Below are positions 23,918 to 35,879 of a DNA stretch of 64,000 bases, in pieces (positions within the stretch are counted from its first letter, which is position 1; every line of letters starts with the position of its first letter). The notes under the pieces were generated by a model, which saw only the letters and a program-made list of their open reading frames with translations, was not told the DNA's origin and did not search any database. This DNA is from Eumeta japonica (Eukaryota > Arthropoda > Insecta > Lepidoptera > Psychidae), in assembly GCA_005406025.1 (NCBI GenBank), contig BGZK01000551.1, positions 124,001-188,000 on the forward strand. Reading direction: 5' to 3'. A program made the position numbers and the translations under genes.

Positions 23918-24714
23918 TTAACCCTAGAATTACAACATGGGGTCACCCGCGACCCCAAGCACATGTGAAAATGCTGTATTTTTTTGAAACATTTAACACG
24001 TTAAGCGTCACCTATATTGTCATTATACACTCTAGTGCACCTATCACAGGTTAGTGTATAACTGATTATACACTTGGGAGTAGTCAACTTCAGAGGCCAG
24101 TGTATCGGTGAATATGCACCGCACCGAACATTTTGTATGGCGTCTTTGTAGCCTTGCCTTCGCAAATTGTTTAGTGTATCTGGTGTATAGAAATGTGCAT
24201 AACGTAGGAGTTATGAATATTTTTTCAAATGAAATAGTTGAAAGTTAGAGTTTCATATAATCATTTATTTATCCATTTTTTTTGGTATTTCAACAACCTT
24301 TTTTGCTTAGGTATTATTATTTTAATGAATTTATATATCACAAAAAAGTCTTATTTAGTATTTATTTGGAAAAATTACTTATTTATTTGTACTTTCAATC
24401 AGATACCTCTTATCAATCGGCCTTTTTATTTATTTATTCTTATCCTCATAATGCACCTTCTTTTTCTATTTACTGTGGACTTCGTTGAAGCACGGTTTAC
24501 AGTAAAAAAAAATGCATATAGAGCAAATAGTTGTTATATGAGCAGCGAACTTTCTTTGGACAGGTTGAGCCTTGCCCTTTTTGCCACACTTTGTGTAACA
24601 GTTCTTGCAGTTTTCTCTCTTCAGTTTTAGAAGAGTTCCGACCAGATTATCCACAGATGGTCGTTCCCCACACCAGTTCAGTCATGAGTTTTCTGTTCAT
24701 ATAGCGAATTCCTT
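23918..24714 (-). mobile_element. piggyBac-like element, 3' part
   Basis: A TTAA at 23918-23921 is followed directly by CCCTAGAATTACAAC, the classic TTAA-CCCTAG start of a piggyBac terminal repeat. Just inside, GGGGTC (23939-23944) and GACCCC (23951-23956) form a short subterminal hairpin. On the minus strand a transposase C-terminus follows. The other end is missing: the element is broken near 24714, where family A sequence begins. About 540 bp of non-coding DNA lies between the transposase stop and the end. Confidence 0.75.
24466..24705 (-). pseudogene. piggyBac-like transposase C-terminal cysteine-rich domain
   Basis: The frame ends in a C-terminal cysteine cluster: CKNCYTKC, then a spacer, then CSICIFFYCKPCFNEVHSK and a stop. 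Piggybac transposases end in such a domain with paired cysteines and a C-x(n)-CF-x-x-x-H finish, which binds the terminal repeats. Upstream residues RPSVDNLVGTLLKLKRENC fit the linker before this domain. The DDD catalytic core and N-terminus are missing, cut off at the family A junction near 24710. The overlapping plus-strand frames (24238-24630) are antisense shadows. Confidence 0.72.
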
Positions 24715-25690
24715 TTTTTTTTGTATTGATTGGTGTCAATTTCAACCCCGGCCTCGCTTTCAATTCCGATCTCGTTTACACTTTTGATTCTGATCCCATC
24801 CCCATATCGTTTTCGACCCCACTTTCGTTCTTAATTTCAGCCCCAGTTCGGTTTACGATTCTGATTCTGGTCCCATTCTCGATTCTGCACTCCGTCACGC
24901 TTTCAATTCTGTTTCCAATACTAATCACAGTTCCTATTTGAACAAAGCGGCGACAAATTAGTTTAAAAATAAAACAATAAACTATATTACTCGGGTATCG
25001 TGAAATTCTCTATGCATTAAAGAATTATTCAAATCGTCTTAGAAATATAAATTCGTGAATGAAGCCAGGGCGAAGAGTAAATGTTAGCAGGCTAATCGCT
25101 CAGGAATAGTGTATCTATCTATTATTGAAAGAATTTTTAGAATCGTGTGACTAGTCGGGTTTAGCAGTACAAATACGTGGATGAAATCCGTGACAAATAC
25201 TAGTTTTTCTTTTCAGAAACCTTTCCGGGCGTGCGTACATGTCACCAGTTTCTCTATATATTCATATTCATCTATGGTATATGTAATGGTTTAGACACGC
25301 TTAGGGGACAAACATACATACATTAATTTTTATATACTTAAAATACTTGATCTTTTGTATCGACCGATTTCAATCTCAGTTTTGCTTTTGATTCCGAAAA
25401 AATAAAAAGAATTAGGTATATCCATAGTTCGAATCGTGAGTTACAGTCATGAGTTCTTATGAAAATCCGTTAGAGAAAGCACTTTAAATTTTGCAACTTC
25501 CAGAATTTTCAAATTTTTCGAGTAACTTTTCCAATTTTTCTTTCCCTAACCACTTTATTCGGAATATGGAGAGGACACTTAAAAAGAAATTCTTTATCGG
25601 TACAGACGGTTTCAAGTGATGTGCTTACCAGCGAACACCTTTTCATATTAATTTATATAAATATCAATAACGTGGACTACATACACATTT
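24715..25690 (-). repeat. Family A copy, left arm of the large inverted repeat
   Basis: Read on the minus strand from 25690 to 24715, it contains in order: a head around 'ttgaaaattc', a first short purine array near 25400-25350, 'tataaaaattaatgt', a middle block including 'ggaaaggtttct' and 'ctattcctgag', the block 'tttgtcgccgctttgttcaa' and a long array at about 24930-24740. The same order is found on the plus strand at 26222-27197. The GC hairpin tail is not recognisable at the outer end, where the piggyBac relic begins. Confidence 0.75.
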
Positions 25691-26221
25691 TTAAGACTAC
25701 ATGCGAGTTTCATTTATGAACTATGAATCAAATAACAAACGTTGAAGCCCCAAGATTCCATAAGACAGGTGACAAAATCGGCGATTTCCTAAACTCGTAT
25801 ACAACGGACGAGAAGGGTATAATCGTTAACAAAAGATTTTAACAAACGCTCGAACACTTTCGAAAGCTCGATCCCTCTGAAAAGCTTTTAGGGCTGTGCA
25901 GCTCCCGATTGACAACACGGTGACTCGCCCGATCCTTGAGTTCTGCTTTTTTTTTTCTCGTAGACGGACTTTAGCTCATTACTCACTTCCAGATGTCGAA
26001 TTCACTTCGAGGAGTCTCGAGTCGCGGACCGGAACGCGAGCGCGGAACGATAAAATATCTGTAACTTTTCGGCGATTCCGGCCTTAGTTGTTCGGGGTGA
26101 CATTTCAATTTTAGGGCGAAAAATTTGAATAATTACGGAGGTAAAGAGGGTCAAAACGCGATTTCGACGCCTGTCTGTTTCGTGCATAACGTGTTTAACC
26201 TTGGCCCGAGAGGAATGGAAG
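25691..26221. other. Unique spacer between inverted family A copies; GC-richer
   Basis: About 530 bp not shared by the two arms. It is GC-richer in its right half (25850-26180) and holds 'ctttcgaaagctcgatc' and a T run at 25950. The short frames on both strands (25896-26087 plus, 26002-26187 minus) show no domain. It may be host DNA trapped between two insertions, or the core of a composite element. Confidence 0.5.
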
Positions 26222-27197
26222 CCAAATTATAAATATATAAATGAATCGTTAAATGTGTTGCTAAGCGCAAAACGGATGGACCGGCTGGACCAATTCAGCA
26301 ATTTTTTTTTCAAGTATTCGTTGGAGTCCGAGAAAGGTCTTATTAGAAAAGTTGCTCGATGAATTTGAAAATTCAGAAAAATTTTAACGTGCTCTTTTAA
26401 TGGATTTTCGTATGAACTCATAATTGTATCTATCCCATGATTCGATAGGTAATTCCTTTTTTGTTCGATATCAAAAGTGAGACTGGCATTGAGATTGATA
26501 ACGATCGATAAGTAACGAACGAAATATGAAGGAATTGAAATATATAAAAATTAATGTTTGCGTACTTGCCTCCTGTTTGTGCTTAACTATTGATCCGATT
26601 ACAGTGAAACTTTGGTGATATGTTGTACTCAAGCTCAGGAAAGTTTCTAAAAAAAAAAACCCGACATACTTCCTCGGTTTCATCGGCGTATTTATACTGT
26701 TAAACCGAACAACTTAAACCGATTATAAAAATTCTTACAATAATAGGTAGCTACAATATTCCTGAGTAAATTAGGCTACCAACATTTAGCTGCCCTTGGT
26801 AAAGCCAAAGTTAGGTAAATGTCCATGAATATTTCTAAGGTGATTTTAATAATTTTTTAACTCATAGAAAGTTACGCTATCGCCGACTAATGTTTACATA
26901 TTATTTTGAGATTATCCTTTGCCCCCAGCTTCGTACAAATAGAAAGTACGACTGGTAGCGGAGTCGGAATTGAAAACCGGACGCAGAATAGAATTGAGAA
27001 CGGAACCAGAATCGGAACCGAAAGTGGGATCGGGATCGGGATCAAAATTGAGAACGAAACTGAGGTCGAAAACGGGTGTGGGAACGAAATGAGAAACAAA
27101 AGTGTGACAGGGATTGGAATTTGAAATTGCCATCGATCAGTACCAAGAAAAGGAATTAATTATATGTACATGCTGGCGGTGTTGCGGGCATTAACTG
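26222..27197 (+). repeat. Family A copy, right arm of the large inverted repeat
   Basis: In order: 'ttgctaagcgcaaaacgga', 'gagtccgagaaaggt', a short array near 26476-26510, 'tataaaaattaatgt', 'ggaaagtttct', 'caatattcctgagtaaatta', the head block 'tttgcccccagcttcgtaca', a purine-rich array at 26940-27120, then 'aaaggaattaattatatg' and a GC-rich tail ending near 27197. All frames over the array (26887-27133) are artefacts of the repeat. Confidence 0.78.
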
Positions 27198-30100
27198 TAT
27201 GGCCAAGGCATTCACAAGAAAAAAAGAACAAAGTCTGCCGTGTCAGCTGGTGTATATATATATAAATATCTAGGTACTTTGTAAAAAAAGTAAGAATAAA
27301 TCTAATTAGCCCAATGACAAAGGCATGTTATTCGTTAGGTATAATTCAAACCCGTTTCATTTTGTTTGGCCGTACAATCAGTGTTTTTGCGTTTTTACAA
27401 AATCGCTAAAAAACGTTAGACGCGTACCGCCCAACCCACTTCTATAAAATACTCAGCAGCGGCACAAAAACCACTGATAGCGTCTGCTAATTAAATAAAA
27501 TGGCTGGTATAAATTTAGATTTAGATCCTTTATATTGGAATAGTATTTATTTGTAAAATTTAAATTGGGCATTGAATTTATCAATATTGTTTTATTTCTC
27601 TCCTTTCTGTATCGTTTCTATATAAACGTCTGTTCAAACAATCCGTGTAATGAACTTCGCCCGGACGTCCCACGCAAAGTTGCTTCATGAAATACTTATT
27701 TCACGTACATACATAAATTGGATAACGATAATGAGCAACAAACACTTTACAACACGAATTTCGTTCGGCTTTAAAAACTCAATTTCACCAATTGGACTTA
27801 ATATTTTGAAACTGCATAGTGACTATCAAAATTAAGTTGAATTGGGAATGTACATCGTTTGGTAATTAACAAAGCTTTTGCACAATATCTTATACATGAT
27901 GAAATTGACGATTAGGTAATAACAAGTCGTTTGGAAACTCATCTAATGCGCATTACATAATTTATTCACATCTCATTGTAATTGATCACTCAAGGTATTT
28001 CTTTATCGAAATCTCCATCTGGTCGATACCCTAAGATTGAAAGCGATATTAAGCAGTTTTGAGTAAATTTATATAGAGCGCTCACTAGCGATTGGATATG
28101 CTAATGCGCACGCCAGCCCGAAACGGCCTCCCGGCCCGGCCGTCGCGCCAGCGCGGGGCCAACTATCAAGCGTGAATTGACTACCACCCTCGAACCGCCT
28201 TTAGATTTACAAGGGTTGCAAATCTTCAATTATGAGCTGCTTCTCAAAAGTTTATTTAGAACAATTAAAAAAAAAACTAACTTAAGTAATTGTACTTTTT
28301 GTACTTAAGTAATTAGTCATTGGACCAATATGTATGATAACGGTTGTAACATCGCTAATCAATCAATATAGAAGTATTGATTGAACATGAGTTCTTAATG
28401 CTTAATGCTCATGATGCTTAAATTGGTTAAAATAATAATATTTAAATGGATGCGCTTCAATCCTGTTGTACAAAAATTTAGATCGTTTCTTTTAAGTTTA
28501 GAATCCGTCGAAATGTGATTAAGCCTTGTATAGACATTCGTAGTTTCTGCATGGGCTTAATAAAACTCATACAGATTGGTTGACATTTGTAAATGAGTCC
28601 TATGCGATAAAAAACGGCCCCATGAAAGTACGTGGGCAGGCTGACGGGAATCTGTTTTGACGATCCGTAACGCGGAAACCACCCCGACCGTTATGCTGCC
28701 GTATACTCGGTTTATTCCTTATTAAAAACGCTAATATTAACATTTGTTTAACGTGTTTGATTTAACGTTTTCTATTCATTAACGTCTATTTGTTTTGGAA
28801 ATGTACGAACAACTTCGATAATATCTTCAACATTGAGCTATCATTCAATCTTTCGGTAAAGAGGGAAATGTGTCATCGCAGATGAAATAACCTATGTTAA
28901 ATGTGTTTGATGGGTCTTTTACTATTAATTTCAAGATGAAGTTTCTGTCGAAGCAATTTAAATAAGACGACCCCAATGAACGACCGAGCGTTGACGAAGA
29001 AAATGTAGGTAAAGTGAATAAAATAATTTAAAGGGCCGGCGAATTAAATAATAAGGGAACGTCCAAGGCGTGGACATTAGTACGAAATTAATAATTCATC
29101 GCTATTGAAACACATCCAAAATCACGCTGGGTCCATCGAGTGACGTGTCAAATGTCACGAGGTGTTTTCAAATATGAAGACAGATCAAGAGGTAGTAATG
29201 ATGTCTGGAATAATAACCTCCGAAGAGACTTGCGTCCACCAATAGGATTGCGAATGTAATTACAATGGAAATTTAATGAGGCGAAGCCTATAAGGTAAAG
29301 TATAAAATTGTCCGCCGGCAGGGCAGTTAATGGCAAGAATATTTTAGGATGTTGAAGAACCATTATTAATAGATATTTGCCAAAAACCTACGACAAATGC
29401 CGCATATTCCGCTAATTCATTGGGTCAACTACGAATGCTAAATTGTTTATGCAAGATAATAAATATGTGCATATTGCACAAGCAACACAAAGGGCTAGGA
29501 GCAACAATTAATTTCTGAAAATTAACCAACCATTCACAAACCTACCGTTACGCATATTTTAGATTTGAAAAATGTGAAGGAACGACGGTTTTTTAACATA
29601 TGATGAGATGACGGGGCAGAAATGAGCTTTTTGACATCAAACCAAAGGATTTTTTTATAGCCTTAATCTTTATGACAAATCTAACAAATACATTTTATCC
29701 GCCAGTCAGTCACCAGCGGCCAACTATTAGTGCTGACGTATATAGTTTATTTCTGCATAAAAACACTTCTATATTAAAATCAGGAACGAAAATAAATAAA
29801 TATGAAACCGTAACGGGCGATGTGGCGACACATACAAACAAATGTTGGAACCTTTTTAAAAGTTTTTTATTTATTACCGGATTCAAAATACTTTTCTATT
29901 TATTAAATGTATTAGATGCACCCACTTAATGTCCAATCAATGCGATTGATTTGAAAACTTTTCTATTGCGATTATTACTGCTAATTACTAAAATTAATGA
30001 TAGGAATAGGACTATGAATAAAAATAACCAATGGAATTTAAAATTATTTATAAATATAGGCAAAATGAGATAAGAATAAGTTAAGAAAGAAATAATGAAC

Positions 30101-31552
30101 GAACGAATAACGAACTTTGTGAGATATCTAGATTTGTTATATAAAATTTGAACCGTTCTCTATAAATCAATTTAGTAATTTTAGGTTTATTTCCTAATAT
30201 TCTACAATCGTCAATAATATCGCAGTTTCTTGGTTGACATTTTATGGATTAAACCATAACAAAAAAGTTCATATGCATCAGCGACGGATGACAAAAATAA
30301 TCTCAGAGCAAAATATGAATTACCAAAATATGTAACATGAAGTTTTCATATCTTAAAAAGGGATACCATCCATCACAACTCAAACACGTTCTAATAATTA
30401 TTTAGCACCATCTCTATAACGAAGGGCAGCCCTCGAAGTCGATCGGCGAACGGAGCGGGCGAAAACAGCCCTTCAAACAAAAAGTTCAACGGCCATCGAC
30501 CATATTTTAATACCTCAGTAACGCCACAAACCTGTTTCTCAACTTGAAATTTTCAGTTTGTTTTTGTAGGTACGTTATTAACATTACGGTAGGCATAATT
30601 TAATTGGCTGTATTAGGCTGTGGTCTTTTATGAATAATTTCGCCGTTAGACGAATTCATCAGCAGCTTGAAAATAAATATGATTGAGAGTTCCGATGTGT
30701 ATTTACTCAACCTCCGTGTCAAAAATAGAACTTACCTTTCGAAAGAATTTACTTATGGTCTGGAAAACGAGGAAATATTTACCAAACTGCCTGAAGCGAG
30801 ATCTTCGCAAACTTACCTGAAACATAAAGAAAACAACATGAAATACTGTCGTGAAATTCGAATAAGCATCCGATCCTTTCTGGGATTATAATTCGTTATA
30901 AAAAAAAAAACAACAACAACAAAATACACAAGGCCCACTCATATTTCATAGGTAACTTCATTTCGCATCCAGAATTATAATTCTCAACTATATCCAGAAA
31001 GGAAATGCGATTATGCAAAGCGAATGTTGAATTAAAAAATACAATAACACAAAACGTTCACGGAAAAAAGAATCTTCCCGTGTAATACTTAAAGTGTAGA
31101 ACGAAATGCCAGTTCTGTACAGGTAAACAACAGTCGGACGACAATGTTTTATAATATTAAAGCTTATCTCAAAGCAAATCTACCAGACCGCACAGAGGGT
31201 TCTTTTTAGCATAATTTTTTTTTTTAAACAGTTGAAAACCCTTGTACACATTTATGGTTTCGGATTGCCCGACACTGGACCTAAGTGAAGTTTATTTACA
31301 AATTGCGTACAAAGTACGCAATGGGATAGCGACGTGTCGACGACGAATGCAAATCGCTTGGAACACACGTGACTTTTCGCGGCTTCATTACGTGAAAGCA
31401 GAAATCGATATTGATTCCGGAATCTTTTTGCGAGTCGAACTTATTGGGTATAATAAAAGGGTACACAATTTCGAGCGACTTTAAAGTGTTAGATTGAACT
31501 AAAAACACTTATCGAGGATCGATGACAATACAATAAAATGGTATAATTGGAC
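27198..31552. other. Long stretch without genes
   Basis: No protein or RNA gene recognised. There is a short GC-rich patch at 28080-28160. A stretch at 29030-29420 is of higher sequence complexity with several TAATTA-type homeodomain-like cores and 'gtgacgtgtcaaatgtcac', so it could be regulatory. A direct repeat of 'acttaagtaatt' sits near 28278 and 28302. Frames at 29672-29929 and 30667-30891 are unremarkable. Confidence 0.4.
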
Positions 31553-31850
31553 TGATCTGATGATGGTATCAGAAGATAGGCACAGAAACTCCGTAACGAA
31601 ACAACATATACTAACTGTGTTTGAGCTTGTTGGAACTGTCCTGAGATGTATTTTGACAATGAATGACATTCAGAGTCCGATGATGGCGCTAGAAGTTTAG
31701 CACTGGAATCCCATAATAAAACAAGGTATCCTAGCTATGTTTGGTTTAATATTAATTGTCTTCAGACACACTTTAACCATGAGCGATTTTCAGGGTTGGA
31801 TGATGGAGCCGGACGATTGATGCTGAATGTTATTGGTCTTGGATAAATGT
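31553..31850 (+). repeat. Tandem repeat, exact 120-bp period, about 2.4 copies
   Basis: GATGATGG occurs at 31559, 31679 and 31799, an exact 120-bp spacing. Between the anchors, 'gaa(a)ctcc(c)ataa', 'ctatgtttg' and 'tttcag' blocks recur in the same order. The copies are clearly diverged by substitution but keep length, which suggests an old duplication with few indels. Related units lie on the other strand at 39770-40000. No coding capacity. Confidence 0.82.
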
Positions 31851-33599
31851 CCAAAGACTTCATTTAATTTAACAATTTACATTAAAAAACTCTCTTCTTT
31901 CGCTTTCTCGCCATATATGAAATACAAACGACGCAAAATCCTTTGAAAATAAATCTCTTGAGAATTGCTATACACCAGTTTTCGCTATGAGACCGTGATT
32001 TTAAAATAATTTTGAAATCGCGATTCTTAACCGTTTTATGAACTCGCATATGCGAATAAATTTCATTGTATTAATTTAGTGCTTTCACTGTAGAAGCAAT
32101 ATTATTAATAGAAAGACAATTTGCATTTCGAAATACCAAGTTGAGAATGACAAAAAATAATTTTAAAATAATGCCAAATTAGAAATCGATTTGTTTTAGA
32201 TAAGGCCGCTACATACAAAATTGCTTAAACGATTACTACAAAATCAATAACACAATGATTCTTTATGGATTGAATAATACATTATTTTGAAACAACGAAC
32301 GCCAAGTATGCCTTAGTCGCGATAGTATTGTTTCTGCCATAAGAAAATTACTGCAATATTAATTTTATTATTTCATGCAAAAAATAGCACGCTTTATCTT
32401 GGTCTTATACGATCAGGTTTAAAACTGCTCGTTATTCTTCTTTATTGCAGCTATAATGATTCTCATTTCATTTTTTTGCTTACTTATAAAATATACCCAT
32501 TAAATATATGTTCAAAATGAAATTTTTTATCTGGTGAATCTCAGATCGTAAATATTGAGATTAAGTCAGTGAAATAATAATAATAAGGAATATAAAGGCA
32601 ACAAATTTTAATGTCGAAAAAAATTACGTCTATTAAAACTTAAACGGCACTGCCGTTCCAAAAATGGTAATGTCACGAAGGCGCATAGCCAACGTTAAAT
32701 TATTAACACGAATAAGATCTCATCTCGGCGAAGAATCTTAATCCATATTCAACAAGGTGGCGTAAATGTGAAAAGCTATCATCTGTAGGGACGGAGGCTG
32801 GGCGCGAGCCTCTCTTCAAAGGTCAATATTTGAGAGTGATCCCAGACACCGTGTCGATAATCCCTCTCTGCCGCACTCCTTGACAGTTTCCAATCCCCTC
32901 TCGCACTTTGACGGCACTCATCTCGCCGTCGCAAATTAATATTGGAAACTCCAAAACCTATTATAAATGTGCGCCCCGGGACAGCTGCGGAAAAATCTTT
33001 AATACTTTATTTTTAAAGATGGAAGGAGTAGGCGCTGTTATCCGCTATTCTTCTGTAATAGGTTGATTCCCGAAATAAGATACGTAATACAGGAAATAAT
33101 TTCATTTTTTTATAAATGGATTCAAATATTTTACAATTATTCAAAAAATATTTTCTTAATCGAAGCAAAAAATAATAAAGAAGTTCCCTTAAGCAATCTA
33201 GACAAAAGTGATCAGGCAATTGTAGCAAATTATATAATTTACCAAAATGTTTCTTATCCATTTATTCCGAGGGGAAACCAAAAATAACGGTATTTTTTTC
33301 AAACTATTCCTTATTTGAATTTTAGTTTAGTAGTATTTAAAAATATAAATGTCACAAAACTTTATATATTTTTTTCTTTTTTGTTAGAAAATTCACATTA
33401 AATTATTTACAAACCGTTTTAGTCAGAGTGCAGTGAAAGCTACGCTGAATTCTCTAGGGTTCAGAGGGGAGTTCAGGGCGCAAGCAGTGTTTCGTTAAAT
33501 TACGCTTACACTACGTTAGTTTGAGGACTGTGGTGCACAATTATGTTAGTCAAAGTAACTAATTTACTGTAGATCAGATAGAATGCGACATGGGACATG
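31851..33599. other. No gene seen
   Basis: AT-rich with one GC-richer patch at about 32760-32980. Overlapping frames at 33013-33287 on both strands have no recognisable features. Confidence 0.45.
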
Positions 33600-34015
33600 A
33601 CAAAAACATAAGGTGACGCAGGCAGTTGAAACTTGAACTACACGAAAACATTAATATGGTTTTCGATACGAAAACGACACACCTTTTTGTTAGTAAAATA
33701 ACGTTAATACTATATTATAAAAATTACAATGTTGCTCACTATACGGCATATTGGAACATTATTTTTGTCGCATAAAAGTTAGCTGCAAGATAGTAGGACG
33801 GTGACTACAGCGAACATTACCATACGACTTTTTTTAATAAAACGTCGCTCATACAATGTATTTAAATCACAATTTTGCCATTTATAAGATATTTAGTAAC
33901 ATATTATTTTTTATCGCATAAAAGTAAACTATTTGATAATCAGTCAATCACGTAATGATTATAATGAACATGACTTTTTGTTCATAAAACAAAGCTTACA
34001 CGATTTAACACAAAT
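33600..34015 (+). repeat. Diverged tandem repeat, about 145-bp period, 2.5-3 copies
   Basis: 'tcgcataaaagt' occurs at 33770 and 33914 (144 bp apart). 'gactttttt' plus '..ataaaac' occurs near 33826 and 33972, with a weaker match near 33681. The spacing is about 145 bp. The unit shares no obvious sequence with the 120-bp repeat at 31.6 kb. Confidence 0.65.
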
Positions 34016-34036
34016 CATACTTTTTTACACAGTGTT

Positions 34037-34425
34037 CTAATTTCCACCCGCGTGGACATAAAAGAATTCCTTCATCTTGTATATCGACCGATCACCTTCT
34101 CAACCATGATCCCAATCGCTATTCCGTTCTCAACAATTCCGATGGCGGTTTTGATTCCGATCCTGACCTCGATGTCGGTGAATATGATTGTAGTTCCGCT
34201 CTCAATTCCTGTTCTCAATGCCGATTTCGGTGCTGGTCTTCATTCCCATTTCGATTACGTTCCCGATTCTGATTTTAGTCCCACACTCGATTTCAACTTT
34301 GAATCCATTTCTCGTTTTCAATCCATACTGATCTCGATTTTCGATTCTGCTCACCGTCGCATTTCCGATTTTCACTCTGCTTCTGGTTACGGATCCGATT
34401 TAGACAAAGTCGGGGCAAATGGTAG
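34037..34425 (-). repeat. Family A copy
   Basis: On the minus strand the head 'accatttgccccgactttgt' (near 34420) is followed by about 330 bp of degenerate purine array. The tail has 'gaaggaattcttttatgtcc' and 'acgcgggtggaaattag', ending at 34037. It is the longest array of the family in the window. The plus frame 34052-34450 (rich in IPIPFS-type repeats) is just the array translated. Confidence 0.75.
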
Positions 34426-35029
34426 CTTTGATATAATGATGGAAAATTGAACTAAAAAGTAGTCAATCATTTAAATCAAAGTTTTTTTCTATATCTACGT
34501 AAAATTTCAGCTTGATCGCATGTATAGATAATGTGTTATAACGGAATAAACGTAAAAACCTATACAATTTGTATATTAGCATAGATATCGTAAACGGCTT
34601 AACAGAGTAGGCAAATATCAAAATAGGTAACTTTATTCCTGTTTGATTGAAAAAAGCTGGCACTGAAAATAAACAAGATCGTTTAGAGACTCGAAAAAAA
34701 ATACATATTTATAACTAGCAATATCCGGGTCGAAAGAAAAAATCTCTTGATAATTCGCAATTATCGATAGTTTGTTGTTTTTATAACCATATTTAGGTCC
34801 AATTTCACCAAGTAAGGACTAATAATTAACAATATAATTCAACAATCTTTTCTTCATATAAAATATTACATACATAATATGTTTTGACCGGCCTGTTTAA
34901 TTTCTACATTCGTTAATGGAATCGGATCTTAGTTGGTTAATTTTAGCAACCATACTACATACCGCACATCAAACACCACAAAGAAACCGGTTGATTATTT
35001 TTCACCGCGACTTTTTACTCCACGCGAGA
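34426..35029. other. No gene seen
   Basis: AT-rich. An ATTCGCAATTATCGATAG string near 34755 has partial dyad symmetry. Nothing else supported. Confidence 0.45.
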
Positions 35030-35265
35030 ATGGCGCCCGAAGATAGGGGCAAAAAGCTGTTACATACATTCGGCAAGAGTGTTCTCGTCGTCGCTGGAAC
35101 GACGCCCGTTGACTGCAGACCGGCAGGAGAACGACGCCGGCAGCTTTTCACAAGGCATCCAGCACCGTCGCCGCGGCGGCGGGGGCGTGAACACGGAAGA
35201 CAATCGGCCCATTTTCCGGGAAAACGGCGATCGAGAAGCGACGGAAATGGCGTCGCTTCCTAAAC
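35030..35265. other. GC-rich islet
   Basis: CpG-rich patch with 'caccgtcgccgcggcggcgg' and two overlapping plus-strand frames (34916-35263, 35079-35282), both rich in R and G. Neither shows a domain. Probably non-coding, perhaps regulatory. Confidence 0.4.
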
Positions 35266-35879
35266 GAATTATCCCTTTTTAACGACTGCTCAATGCCGGA
35301 AGTGAATACGCTCGTTATGTAATTAATTGCGAGAGCCCCCTCTCAGGAAACGGGTTTCGTTTTAATTGTTACCGGCCCTTTCGTACAGTTATTAAACAAT
35401 TGGGCATTATTACGAATTCATAACAATGTAAAATGAAGTGAAAGTACGTAGCATTTAATTAGACCCAAAACTTGTTTGGCATTTTTTAGTGTTAATAGAA
35501 TACACGAACAAAGCATTATAAGGTCAGTATAGTATTACTCTGTCTGATAGAGCACTTCTCCTTAGATACCATTTATAGTAGAAGTCTATACCGAGGAATA
35601 TATTAGAAATCTGAGTCATAAATATACTAATTTTTCATAATGGAATTCGCGTGATATGAAAATAACAATTTTAACTGCAAGAACTTTTTATGAGCAGAGT
35701 TATAGTTTTATTTCAATTATCTACAGATGTTTCTGGAGCTAATCCTTTATTGCAGTTAAAGAAAATCAAACCATTATGCGAAATCGTTTTTTGATGCTAG
35801 ATCAATTTTTCACAACTTCGGAATGCGGTTGTACCGAACTGCCCTCCTAAAAAATTTTTCGAGTATAGTACTTTATAAA

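Noticed and set aside
24238..24630. 130-codon hydrophobic plus frame resembling a membrane protein
   Set aside because: It is antisense to the piggyBac-like C-terminal gene and AT-rich 3' region. The hydrophobicity follows from T-rich codons.
26887..27133. Overlapping frames on both strands rich in IG/TG or PDPD repeats
   Set aside because: Translation of the family A array. Open frames on both strands are expected from such arrays.
31553..34015. CRISPR array
   Set aside because: The periodic units are long, diverged tandem repeats without short identical repeats and unique spacers, and the DNA is eukaryotic.
34052..34450. 132-codon plus frame with repeated IPIPFS/SDF-type residues
   Set aside because: It lies wholly in the family A array read backwards. 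The repeated residues come from the degenerate hexamers.
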